A DNA stretch of 11,968 nt from Chitinophagaceae bacterium (GCA_947459455.1 CANHEC010000021.1:1-11968); one strand, 5' to 3'. Numbered from the stretch's first letter, positions 1 through 6,266 are shown. The notes: a model not told the origin generated them from the sequence alone. Translations and numbers: made by a program.

Positions 1-266
1 CAATAAAACCAGCATCCCACAGCTCCCAATCACTCAAATCCTATTTTTACCGGACAGCAGTGAATGATGAATTAGGAATTGGCTGGGAGAGATGGCCGCC
101 AATACAGGGCTGGCAGCAAAGGGAATACCCGGTGCGACCAGCCCTTGCTTTTTGGGGTTGGAAAAGCTATCGGCTGGGCACTGCGTCCCGGTTTGTGACG
201 GCTTGGTTAAATCGTACGATACAGGCGCTGCAGGTGGTGGTCTGTCCTCGTATTTTTAGCGCATGA
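1..266 (+). CDS. Possible 3' end of an unidentified gene (partial, runs off left edge)
   Basis: This frame is open from the first bases of the window to a TGA at 264-266, about 87 codons. A GTG at 60 could start a 68-residue protein, but no in-frame stop lies between the window edge and that GTG, so it may instead be the C-terminus of a larger gene. The last 68 residues hold six tryptophans (GWERW, GW, FWGW, AW) and no motif I recognise. The stop overlaps the ATG of the next gene by four bases (ATGA), which suggests translational coupling. Against a real gene: it uses codons such as TTA, AGA and GGA that are rare in the neighbouring GC-rich genes, and the stretch is short enough to be open by chance. 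Confidence 0.3.
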   Translation, partial: IKPASHSSQSLKSYFYRTAVNDELGIGWERWPPIQGWQQREYPVRPALAFWGWKSYRLGTASRFVTAWLNRTIQALQVVVCPRIFSA

Positions 267-763
267 AGCAGATGATGATGGTGCTGGCGATGCTGCTATG
301 CCTGCAGGCGGCCACTGCACAGGTACGCCGGTTTGAGCGCCTTAGCTGGAAATGGGACCTGCCGGGATGGTCAACACAGCAAACTGCAGCGCAAATCGTT
401 TTCACCAACTACAACAGCCGGCCCACCATTCCGCTGCTGCTGGCGGTGCAGCGTGGCAATAGCTACGAGGGCAAGCCCGACGCCGCTTTTTCAGAGGCCT
501 GGCAGCGCTACTTCCAGTTGCCCGACACATTTGCACTGCCCCGCTTCCGGCGCCTGTACAATGCCGATGGCGACCTGATGCTGACCGCCGCCGCCGAAAT
601 GGATGGCCCCGAAGGCAAAGGCTTTTATACCATGTATGTTTTTTGTGCCGAACAGTTTGCACAAGCAGTGATCTTGAAAGCCGAAAATCAAAAGGTATTC
701 AAACCCATCAGCTACGAATGGCAGGACCGGATGATGGAAATAGACCTGGCCAACAAAAAATAG
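263..763 (+). CDS. Exported protein of unknown function
   Basis: A 166-residue protein that I cannot assign to a family. Residues 1-20 form a typical signal peptide: Lys2, a hydrophobic core rich in Met, Leu and Ala, and a likely type I cleavage site near ATAQ, so the mature protein of about 146 residues should be periplasmic or secreted. The mature part is soluble-looking and aromatic-rich (SWKWDLPGW near 28-36, then FRRLYNADGDL), with no second hydrophobic segment and no lipobox cysteine. Codon use matches the GC-rich neighbours, which supports it being a real gene. The ATG overlaps the stop of the preceding open frame in an ATGA, so the two may be co-transcribed. It ends in TAG at 761-763, and a 268-base spacer follows. 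Confidence 0.7.
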   Translation: MKQMMMVLAMLLCLQAATAQVRRFERLSWKWDLPGWSTQQTAAQIVFTNYNSRPTIPLLLAVQRGNSYEGKPDAAFSEAWQRYFQLPDTFALPRFRRLYNADGDLMLTAAAEMDGPEGKGFYTMYVFCAEQFAQAVILKAENQKVFKPISYEWQDRMMEIDLANKK

Positions 764-957
764 CTCGCCCCACCCTCCCATTCAGCAAGCTGCCAGCTAC
801 CAGCTGTTGCATAGCCGTGCCCGGCGCTGGCCAGCTGGCACAATCACCCCTATATGCGATAGGCCTCTGCCTACTGCCCGCATAGTTTCGCTGCATTATC
901 ACAAGCGAACAAGTCATTCTACTCATTCAAATACTGCCGTTGGCTAATGCCGATACA

Positions 958-1001
958 TGACGTGCCGCTTGCGGCAGTCAGGAGCCTGGCCTGACCTTTT
1001 T
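958..1001 (+). promoter_or_regulatory. Overlapping hairpins, attenuator-like, upstream of the GIN lipoprotein gene
   Basis: Two stem-loops share the bases GTCA at 977-980. Hairpin A pairs 958-968 with 971-980 (TGAC plus TGCCGC against GCGGCA plus GTCA, one bulged G, CTTG apex). Hairpin B pairs GTCAGG at 977-982 with CCTGAC at 990-995 and is followed directly by CTTTTT at 996-1001, like an intrinsic terminator. They cannot both form in full. The arrangement lies 31 bases before the lipoprotein ATG. It could be an attenuator for that gene, or simply the terminator of the gene ending at 763. Regulation is inferred from structure only. Confidence 0.4.
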
Positions 1002-1031
1002 CATTCATTTCCAACAAAACAAAACACACCC

Positions 1032-1688
1032 ATGAAAATGAACCACCTGCTGGCCCTGCTGGCCATTCCGCTGCTGCTGTGCAGCTGCCGCAAAGAGATA
1101 CTGAGAGGATCGGGGCCACAAGGCACCCGGCAGCTGACCATGCCAGCCTTTACAGCGGTAGAAACCCACTACGACATTGCAGCCGAGATAAGCTACGGCG
1201 CTACCCAGCAAATAGAAGTGACCGGCTACGAAAACCTGCTGAATGAACTGAAAATTGCGGTAGAAGACGGCATTCTGAAACTGAAGTTTGATACCCGCTA
1301 CGAGCGGGTGACCAATGGCAACGTAGTAGTGAAAATAAAAGTGCCGGCACTGGCCAAAGCCACCATCCACGGCAGCCGCGACATCAACATCAGCGGGCTG
1401 AACAACGGTGCCACCCTGCACGCCCGTATACACGGCAGCGGCAGCATACGCATAGCTAACAGCAGCTACCAAAAAGCCATACTGGACATACACGGCAGCG
1501 GGCTGGTAGTGGCGCAAGGCCTGCAGGTAGCCGAAGCCGAAGCCAATGTATTTGGCAGCGGGCACAGCAGCATCAGCGTGAGCCAGCGGCTGAAAGTAAC
1601 CGTGAACGGCAGCGGCAATGTGTACTACTGGGGCAACCCCCAATTGGAAACCACCTACAACGGCAGCGGCCGTGCCATCAAGCGATAG
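1032..1688 (+). CDS. GIN-domain (DUF2807) outer-surface lipoprotein
   Basis: A 218-residue lipoprotein. I chose the ATG at 1032, not the upstream in-frame start, because it begins a lipoprotein signal peptide: a leucine-rich core and a lipobox LCSC with the lipidated Cys at residue 19. The mature part fits the head GIN domain family (DUF2807), common in Bacteroidota and called a putative auto-transporter adhesin head, with no established biochemical activity. Residues 35-110 are the N-terminal strand-rich part (MPAFTAVET, then QIEVTGYENLL). After that, GS or GSG turns recur at about 114, 135, 155, 175, 193 and 211, a spacing of 18-21 residues, as expected for a beta-solenoid. The family is often near anti-sigma or two-component genes, but none is visible here. 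It is probably anchored in the outer membrane or facing the periplasm. Confidence 0.85.
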   Translation: MKMNHLLALLAIPLLLCSCRKEILRGSGPQGTRQLTMPAFTAVETHYDIAAEISYGATQQIEVTGYENLLNELKIAVEDGILKLKFDTRYERVTNGNVVVKIKVPALAKATIHGSRDINISGLNNGATLHARIHGSGSIRIANSSYQKAILDIHGSGLVVAQGLQVAEAEANVFGSGHSSISVSQRLKVTVNGSGNVYYWGNPQLETTYNGSGRAIKR

Positions 1689-1735
1689 GTGGTGCTCCGT
1701 TTTTCGTGTACAGCCACCAACGAAACGATAGCTGT

Positions 1736-1766
1736 ATGGCGGCCAAGCCGGGGGCTTGGCCGCCAT
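1736..1766. repeat. Perfect 14-base inverted repeat (hairpin)
   Basis: Bases 1736-1749 (ATGGCGGCCAAGCC) pair perfectly with 1753-1766 around a GGG loop, starting 48 bases after the lipoprotein gene stop. The stem is GC-rich and very stable, but no T-run follows on either strand, so it is not a classical intrinsic terminator. It may protect the 3' end of the lipoprotein mRNA or be one arm of a dispersed palindromic element. Confidence 0.65.
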
Positions 1767-1857
1767 CGTGGCTACCCCCACCAGCAGCCCGCTACCTGCA
1801 TGGCCAGCCGCTACCCCCGCGGCAGGGATTCGCAGGGGCGAGGCGCAGCCGAGCGCC

Positions 1858-1964
1858 CGAGGGCGGGCACCGACCGAGGGCGGGAGCGATAGCGTACCCC
1901 GCAGCAGCCCGGTGCCGGCGGCCCCATGCGCTACTACCTGCTGCTTCGCTACCGGGCCGCCGGC
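1858..1964. repeat. Cluster of short direct and inverted repeats, REP-like
   Basis: CGAGGGCGGG occurs at 1858-1867 and again at 1875-1884, 17 bases apart. Downstream, GCCGGCGGCCC at 1914-1924 is the reverse complement of 1954-1964, with a 29-base loop. Within the same span GCAGCAG (1901-1907) can pair with CTGCTGC (1938-1944), and CCCGGT (1908-1913) with ACCGGG (1951-1956), so alternative folds exist. This density of symmetry is unlike the flanking coding DNA. No transposase lies nearby. Confidence 0.45.
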
Positions 1965-2021
1965 AGCCGCCCCACCATCAGTGCACGCCTGCATGGCGGG
2001 GGCTTTCACCAATTTTTAGTG

Positions 2022-2051
2022 TGTGGCAGCCCGCAGCCCCCGCTACCTTTG
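2022..2051 (+). promoter_or_regulatory. Possible Bacteroidota-type promoter of the thiolase gene
   Basis: TACCTTTG at 2044-2051 matches the Bacteroidota primary sigma factor -7 consensus TAnnTTTG exactly. About 18 bases upstream lies TGTG (2022-2025), a weak match to the -33 TTTG element. The ATG of the thiolase follows 23 bases after the -7 element, a plausible short leader. The call rests on pattern match alone. Confidence 0.45.
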
Positions 2052-2074
2052 GCACCTAAAACGATTTTTGCCTG

Positions 2075-3256
2075 ATGAAAGAAGTGTATATCATTTCCGC
2101 CGTGCGTACGCCCATGGGCAGCTTTGGCGGTTCGCTCAAAGATTTGTCGGCTACCCAACTGGGGGCCATTGCCATCAAAGGCGCCCTGGAAAAAGCAGGC
2201 CTCAACCCCAACGAAGTAAACGATGTGTTGATGGGCTGTGTGATACAGGCTAACCTGGGCCAGGCACCCGCCCGCCAGGCCGCCAAGTTTGCCGGCCTGC
2301 CCAATGAGGTGAACTGTACCACCGTGAACAAAGTGTGCGCCAGCGGCATGAAAGCCATTGCCCAGGCAGCCCAAAGCATCTTGCTGGGCGATGCCGATGT
2401 GGTAATAGCCGGCGGCATGGAAAGCATGAGCAACGTGCCCTACTACGCCGATAAAATGCGCTGGGGCAACAAGTACGGCCACGTAAGCCTGCTGGATGGC
2501 CTGGCCAAAGATGGCCTGACCGATGTGTACGACGGGCAAGCTATGGGCATGGCCGCCGAGCTGTGCGCCAGCACCTGCGGCATCAGCCGCGAAGACCAGG
2601 ACGCCTTTGCCATCAGCAGCTACCAGCGCAGCCAGGCGGCGTGGACTGCCGGCAAGTTTGCCGATGAAATAGTGCCGGTGAGCATACCGCAGCGCAAGGG
2701 CGATCCCATTGTAATTGCCAAAGACGAAGAGCCTTTCAATGTGAAGTTTGACAAGATCCCGGCCCTGAGCCCCGCCTTTAAAAAAGACGGTACCGTAACC
2801 GCTGCCAATGCCAGCACCATGAACGATGGCGCCGCCGCCCTGGTGCTGATGAGCAAGGAAAAAGCCGAGGCCCTGGGTCTGCAGCCAATAGCCAAAGTGC
2901 TGAGCTATGCCGACGCCGAGCAGGCGCCCGAGTGGTTTACCACCACCCCCTCGCTGGCGGTGCCCAAAGCCGTAGCCAAGGCGGGCCTGCAAATGAGCGA
3001 CATCAGCTACTGGGAACTGAACGAAGCCTTTAGCGTGGTAGGCATCGAAAACACGAAGCGCCTGCAAATAGACCCCGAGCGGGTAAATGTGCATGGCGGT
3101 GCCGTATCGCTGGGCCACCCGCTGGGCTGTAGTGGTGCCCGCATCATTGTCACCCTCATCAATGTGCTGAAACAAAACGGCGCCAAATACGGAGCCGCCG
3201 GCATTTGCAATGGCGGCGGCGGTGCCAGCGCCATGGTGATAGAAGCTGTGCGGTAA
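2075..3256 (+). CDS. Thiolase: acetyl-CoA C-acetyltransferase / acyltransferase
   Basis: A full-length 393-residue thiolase, the usual size for the family. It condenses two acetyl-CoA to acetoacetyl-CoA or runs in the reverse, thiolytic direction, in the cytoplasm. The N-terminus MKEVYIISAVRTPMG is the standard thiolase opening. The nucleophilic cysteine is Cys88 in VNKVCASGMKA. His348 lies in GHPLGCSGAR and the second active-site cysteine, Cys378, in ICNGGGGASAM, so all three catalytic residues are present and near the positions known for Zoogloea thiolase (Cys89, His348, Cys378). Sequence alone does not separate an AtoB/PhaA-like biosynthetic enzyme from a FadA-like degradative one. No partner such as a hydroxyacyl-CoA dehydrogenase or CoA-transferase lies beside it. 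It appears monocistronic, with its own possible promoter and a strong terminator. Confidence 0.95.
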   Translation: MKEVYIISAVRTPMGSFGGSLKDLSATQLGAIAIKGALEKAGLNPNEVNDVLMGCVIQANLGQAPARQAAKFAGLPNEVNCTTVNKVCASGMKAIAQAAQSILLGDADVVIAGGMESMSNVPYYADKMRWGNKYGHVSLLDGLAKDGLTDVYDGQAMGMAAELCASTCGISREDQDAFAISSYQRSQAAWTAGKFADEIVPVSIPQRKGDPIVIAKDEEPFNVKFDKIPALSPAFKKDGTVTAANASTMNDGAAALVLMSKEKAEALGLQPIAKVLSYADAEQAPEWFTTTPSLAVPKAVAKAGLQMSDISYWELNEAFSVVGIENTKRLQIDPERVNVHGGAVSLGHPLGCSGARIIVTLINVLKQNGAKYGAAGICNGGGGASAMVIEAVR

Positions 3257-3276
3257 CGCATGGCACCATGCCAATA

Positions 3277-3314
3277 CAAAAAGCGCTTGCTCCCGAGGGG
3301 GCAGGCGCTTTTTG
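3277..3314 (+). terminator. Rho-independent terminator of the thiolase gene
   Basis: CAAAAAGCGC at 3277-3286 pairs with GCGCTTTTTG at 3305-3314. The pairing continues inward through TTGC and GCAG-side bases with wobble pairs, leaving a small C/G-rich loop. The T-run of the right arm serves as the U-tract. An outer arm, TGCCAATAC (3269-3277) against GTATTGGCA (3324-3332), lengthens the dyad. The stem begins 20 bases after the thiolase TAA. The A-run on the left arm means it could also stop minus-strand transcripts coming from the HEPN-like gene. Confidence 0.85.
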
Positions 3315-3487
3315 TTGGAAGAGGTATTGGCATTTTGTGCTGGGCATCTCGGCGGCAGTGCAGCGCCCGGCAGTTGTTCGGGCCTTCGCGTGGTGCATGG
3401 CACGCCAGCGCACCAGCCCGCCGCTCAGTCCCGCATGCCGTGGGCAGTAGTACTGCTACTCAGCTACACACACCGTTTCATTCTGTC

Positions 3488-3500
3488 GCCGCTACGCGGC
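3488..3500. repeat. Short hairpin at the left edge of the AT-rich patch
   Basis: GCCGC (3488-3492) and GCGGC (3496-3500) pair around TAC. It lies just before base composition turns AT-rich, 43 bases beyond the stop of the minus-strand HEPN-like gene. No U-tract follows on either strand, so terminator function is doubtful. Confidence 0.35.
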
Positions 3501-3542
3501 TGGTAAAACGTTCGGTTTAATATAATCTTACTTGAATGAATT

Positions 3543-4232
3543 TTATGCGGTATCCTTTTTGTTATTGTTATATCTCATTATAGCCTTATTAGCCTCGGTT
3601 ATAGCATTATTCCACGACTCAATCATCTGCTCGTTTGGTCTTCTCGAGGAGGGCCTAGCCTCTTTATTTAAAGCAATTTTTGCCTCTTCAAGTTCAGGAG
3701 CGAAGACTTCAGTAGCTAGCATGAGCAAAATCTGCAACCCCTTTATAAACACTAAAAGCTCTTTGAAACTATTCGGTATGTCGTACTCGTTTAGCTGCTT
3801 TCCATTAAAAACGCTTTCGAAACCCTTGCGATTGTCCCGGAGATTATGAGCCAAAGCATGATTTCTGAAGATTCGAATATGTTCCCATTCTTTGATTTCG
3901 TCCCAAATCGGCTTAGTCATTTTTTTGAATTCCTTAATCCGATTTTGAAGTTCACTGCTACCCCCTTTGTAAGCATACAAAAATTTCGAAATCTCATCTT
4001 CAACAGAACAAAAAATCAAAATTGTGACCCACTGGATAGAAATTCGGCACACTGTTCTATATGTCTGACTAGCATCTTTAGATGCGAGCACTTCATCAAG
4101 CGTCAGGTGAAACTCATTGAGTAAGTTGAGGTAATAATTTAAATGGTAAACTGATTCCGTAAATTGTTTGAATGTCGGCTTCACCTGTCGTTTCGAATAA
4201 GGCCAAAGCGGCTTGTGAAATTTTTCTTTCAT
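3543..4232 (-). CDS. HEPN-like protein, possible abortive-infection / toxin RNase (AbiU2-like)
   Basis: A 229-residue soluble, mostly helical-looking protein. The key feature is RNHALAH, Arg123-Asn124-x4-His129, which fits the R-polar-x(4-6)-H motif of HEPN domains. In toxins, CRISPR-associated and abortive-infection proteins (AbiU2 type) this motif cuts RNA. The surrounding IRIFRNHALAHNLRDN resembles the AbiU2 pattern of a conserved Arg-Asn followed by Ala-His. The first ATG after an in-frame TAA 27 bases upstream is used, so the frame is complete. The whole gene is clearly AT-rich against GC-rich flanks, suggesting horizontal transfer. No MNT nucleotidyltransferase, antitoxin or other defence gene adjoins it; the next gene on the same strand is a MATE transporter 211 bases upstream. 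Membership of the HEPN group is inferred from one motif plus context. It could be a non-catalytic HEPN or an unrelated helical protein. Confidence 0.6.
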   Translation of the reverse strand: MKEKFHKPLWPYSKRQVKPTFKQFTESVYHLNYYLNLLNEFHLTLDEVLASKDASQTYRTVCRISIQWVTILIFCSVEDEISKFLYAYKGGSSELQNRIKEFKKMTKPIWDEIKEWEHIRIFRNHALAHNLRDNRKGFESVFNGKQLNEYDIPNSFKELLVFIKGLQILLMLATEVFAPELEEAKIALNKEARPSSRRPNEQMIESWNNAITEANKAIMRYNNNKKDTA

Positions 4233-4407
4233 GTAGAGAAACTCGCTGAGACTGATTTAATGCATTATTACCTACGGTTGGGAAGATCAACGTTTGAGTA
4301 AAAATACTGCGCAAAAAAATCAATAACTAAAGACAAATACTGCCTTTTCACCGGCACCAGTGTTCCGCGACAGCGGGCCACTGATGACTTGCGCCAGCGG
4401 ACTTCTT

Positions 4408-4437
4408 CCCTCTCCCTTCAGGAAGAGCCGGAGAGGG
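4408..4437. repeat. Inverted repeat after the MATE gene stop (dispersed-element-like)
   Basis: CCCTCTCC (4408-4415) pairs with GGAGAGGG (4430-4437) around a 14-base loop that itself holds CTTC and GAAG. It lies seven bases beyond the MATE transporter stop on the minus strand. Neither strand has a T-run after the stem. The arms resemble CCCTCTCC...GGAGAGGG palindromes scattered between genes in many bacterial genomes. It could still act as a weak transcript end for the MATE gene. Confidence 0.5.
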
Positions 4438-4443
4438 TGGTGT

Positions 4444-5856
4444 CTAAATCTTCACCGTCTTCCACTTGCCGCGGCTAAAGAGCCACATGGCTACCAGCGC
4501 TATGGCCGACTCGACGCTCACAATGGCCACAAACACACCGTTGATGCCCAGCGAGGGCTGGTGACTGAGCCAATAAGCCAGCGGAATTTGGATGAGCCAG
4601 AAGAAAATAAAATTGATGACCGTGGGTGTACGCGTATCGCCGGCCCCATTAAATGCATTCATCATCACCATGCTGATGCCGTACAGCACATAACCGGCGC
4701 TTACAATGCGCAGGGCGGCTACGGCCGTTGGCCTGATGGCCACATCATCGTTGAGCAACTGCACAAGCCAGCCGCCACCTACAAAAAACAACAGGGTGAC
4801 GGCCGCCATAAAAATGGCATTGTAACGGGCCGTGAGCCACACACTGCGCATGGCCCGGTCGGGCTGCTGGGCACCCAGGTTTTGGCCCACCAGCGTGGCC
4901 GCTGCATTGCTAAGGCCCCAGGCCGGCAGTATGAAAAACACAATGAGGCGAATGGCGACGCCATAACCAGCCGTGGCTTCTTCACCAAAGCGGGCTACCA
5001 GCCGTGCCATGAAGATCCAGCTGGCCGAACCAATGAGGAACTGCAGCGTACCTGTGCTGGCCACCTTGGCCAGTGCCGCCAGCAGCGCCGCATGGGGCCT
5101 GAAGTAACGCAGGTGCATGTGAATGGCACCATGCCCCCGCACCAGCTTGCGCAGCTGATAGGCCACGCCCATGCCACGGCCAATGGCGGTAGCCACGGCA
5201 GCCCCGGTAAGGCCCAGCCCCTGCCAGCTGCCCCAGCCATTGATAAGCAGCGGACACAATACCACATTACAGGCATTGGCCACCAGCAGGCTTTTCATAG
5301 CAATGGAGGCATCGCCAGCGCCGCGAAAAATACCGTTGATGAGAAACAGCATCATGATGACAATATTGCTCCCCATCATGATGCGCATGTATGGCGCACC
5401 GGTGGCCACCACCTGCGGGCTGCCGCCCATGAGGTGCAGCAGCTGCGGCGCCGCCACTATGCCCACCATGCTGATGACCACGGAGCACAAGGCCCCGAGC
5501 AGCATGGCCTGTGCTCCGGCATGGGCCGCTGCCGCCGGATCTTTTTCGCCCACACGGCGGGCCACCATGGCCGTGGCCGCCATGCTCATACCGATGCCGA
5601 TGGAATACACAATGGAAATGATAGACTCGGTAAGCACCACGGTAGACACCGCTACCGAACCGAGCTTGCCCACAAAGTATACATCTACCAATGCAAACAC
5701 CGACTCGAAACTGAGTTCGAGCACCATGGGCACCGCTAATAAAAAAATAGCTTTTCGCAAGCTGCCGGTCGTGAAATCGAGGCCCTCGCTATTGAGTGAA
5801 AGACGGATAGTAGAAAAGACACGCCCCCAAAGGCGCTGAACGCTGGCAACAGACAT
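4444..5856 (-). CDS. MATE-family multidrug / cation antiporter
   Basis: An inner-membrane exporter of the MATE family, which expels cationic drugs or metabolites in exchange for Na+ or H+. The protein is strongly hydrophobic, with about twelve membrane segments in two halves. The first half opens with GSLRKAIFLLAVPMVLEL and continues through FALVDVYFVGKLG; the second half repeats the pattern from about LAKVASTGTLQF. Typical family signatures include NGIFRGAGD and its second-half counterpart NAFNGAGDTRTPT. I prefer the ATG at 5856 (470 residues), because the short amphipathic lead before LDFTTGSLRKA then resembles Bacteroidota relatives. The ATG at 5910 (488 residues) would add an extra hydrophobic stretch, MLASSSPYFFFLILTFYC. 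Codon use matches the genome. It appears to be a single-gene unit, and its substrate cannot be read from sequence. Confidence 0.9.
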   Translation of the reverse strand: MSVASVQRLWGRVFSTIRLSLNSEGLDFTTGSLRKAIFLLAVPMVLELSFESVFALVDVYFVGKLGSVAVSTVVLTESIISIVYSIGIGMSMAATAMVARRVGEKDPAAAAHAGAQAMLLGALCSVVISMVGIVAAPQLLHLMGGSPQVVATGAPYMRIMMGSNIVIMMLFLINGIFRGAGDASIAMKSLLVANACNVVLCPLLINGWGSWQGLGLTGAAVATAIGRGMGVAYQLRKLVRGHGAIHMHLRYFRPHAALLAALAKVASTGTLQFLIGSASWIFMARLVARFGEEATAGYGVAIRLIVFFILPAWGLSNAAATLVGQNLGAQQPDRAMRSVWLTARYNAIFMAAVTLLFFVGGGWLVQLLNDDVAIRPTAVAALRIVSAGYVLYGISMVMMNAFNGAGDTRTPTVINFIFFWLIQIPLAYWLSHQPSLGINGVFVAIVSVESAIALVAMWLFSRGKWKTVKI

Positions 5857-5862
5857 ACAATA

Positions 5863-5950
5863 GAAAGTAAGGATGAGAAAAAAGAAATAAGGGGAAGAGG
5901 AAGCCAGCATGGCTTCGGTGCATAGGTGACCTTACTTTCCCGGGGTAAGG
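5863..5950 (-). promoter_or_regulatory. Nested inverted repeats around the MATE start region
   Basis: On the minus strand GAAAGTAAGG (5939-5930) is complementary to CCTTACTTTC (5872-5863), a perfect 10-base pairing with a 57-base loop. Inside the loop GAAGCC (5916-5911) pairs with GGCTTC (5905-5900), placing the upstream ATG (5910-5908) in the five-base apex ATGCT. The GTAAGG part can instead pair with CCTTAC at 5950-5945. The outer stem ends seven bases before the preferred ATG at 5856. This could control translation of the transporter or form an operator dyad; no function has been shown. Confidence 0.4.
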
Positions 5951-6266
5951 CCCGGCATTAGAAAATCATAGTCGTTCGATTTTTTTGAATTGCGGCAACG
6001 AAGAAAACAACCTTTTCCGGTATTTGCAAGCATCGGCGTAGCAGGTACAGCCGGCAGGCTTGCTTTTCTTTATTGAATGGCAAAAGTGCGAAAAAGTAAC
6101 CCTGCACCAGCCTCACATAAATGGGTGATAACAGCCGGGCCGCCACGCAGCAACCAATACGCTGATGCGGACAGCTGCCATGGAAAGATGTGGATGAAGT
6201 GATTGCGACGCAACGCAGCTGCCATGAAATACAGCTGCTGGTATCCTCCTCAAAAAACTGTCAGGC
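5951..6266. other. Gene-poor spacer between the MATE gene and the his operon
   Basis: I see no credible gene here. A 62-codon minus-strand frame (5958-6146) has no family resemblance, no matched start context and unlike codon use. Minor structures are GCAAGC/GCTTGC at 6026-6031 and 6058-6063 with inner CGGC/GCCG and a following TTTTCTTT, the palindrome TTGCGACGCAA (6203-6213), and CAGCTGCCATG repeated at 6172-6182 and 6216-6226. The histidine operon must end in this stretch, but a classical terminator is not evident. The pairing CTCAAAAAAC (6249-6258) with GTTCTTTGAG (6278-6287) across the hisIE stop is the only candidate. Confidence 0.5.

Larger units (their letters stand above)
1689..2074 (+). 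other. GC-rich repeat-bearing spacer, no convincing gene
   Basis: These 386 bases hold no credible protein: the open frames across them are proline-, alanine- and arginine-rich translations of GC-rich DNA. Present are a perfect 14-base hairpin (1736-1766), a 10-base direct repeat CGAGGGCGGG at 1858-1867 and 1875-1884, a second direct repeat CCTGCATGGC at 1795-1804 and 1988-1997, and an 11-base inverted repeat at 1914-1924 and 1954-1964. Short modules such as AGCAGCCCG and GCTACC recur several times. The mix resembles REP-like intergenic palindromic DNA. A possible promoter for the thiolase lies at its right end. Confidence 0.6.

Noticed and set aside
1005..2012. 335-codon minus-strand open frame over the GIN lipoprotein and the repeat spacer
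   Set aside because: Low-complexity Ala/Gly/Val-rich translation crossing non-coding repeats. The plus strand has a lipobox and family repeats.
1706..2059. 117-codon plus-strand frame in the GC-rich spacer
   Set aside because: Pro/Ala/Arg-rich and spans hairpins and direct repeats; no protein-like pattern.
2006..3403. 465-codon minus-strand open frame antisense to the thiolase gene
   Set aside because: The thiolase frame is a certain gene with all catalytic residues. The antisense translation is rich in His, Ala and Gly with no family features and arises from GC-rich codon bias.
3532..3849. 105-codon plus-strand hydrophobic frame antisense to the HEPN-like gene
   Set aside because: Its hydrophobicity comes from the reverse complement of lysine- and glutamate-rich helices; no start context or family resemblance.
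4114..4323. 69-codon minus-strand frame overlapping the start of the HEPN-like gene, considered as an antitoxin
   Set aside because: It overlaps the HEPN-like coding region in another frame, has no DNA-binding or nucleotidyltransferase motif and looks like a shadow frame.
4360..5739. 459-codon plus-strand open frame antisense to the MATE gene
   Set aside because: His-, Gly- and Arg-rich translation with no motifs. The opposite strand encodes a clear membrane transporter.
5958..6146. 62-codon minus-strand frame between the MATE gene and the his operon
   Set aside because: No recognisable features, unlike codon use and no operon-type spacing.
6172..6241. CAGCTGCCATG repeated at 6172-6182 and 6216-6226, considered as a short array
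   Set aside because: Only two full copies and one partial copy with unlike spacers; not a CRISPR or tandem array.
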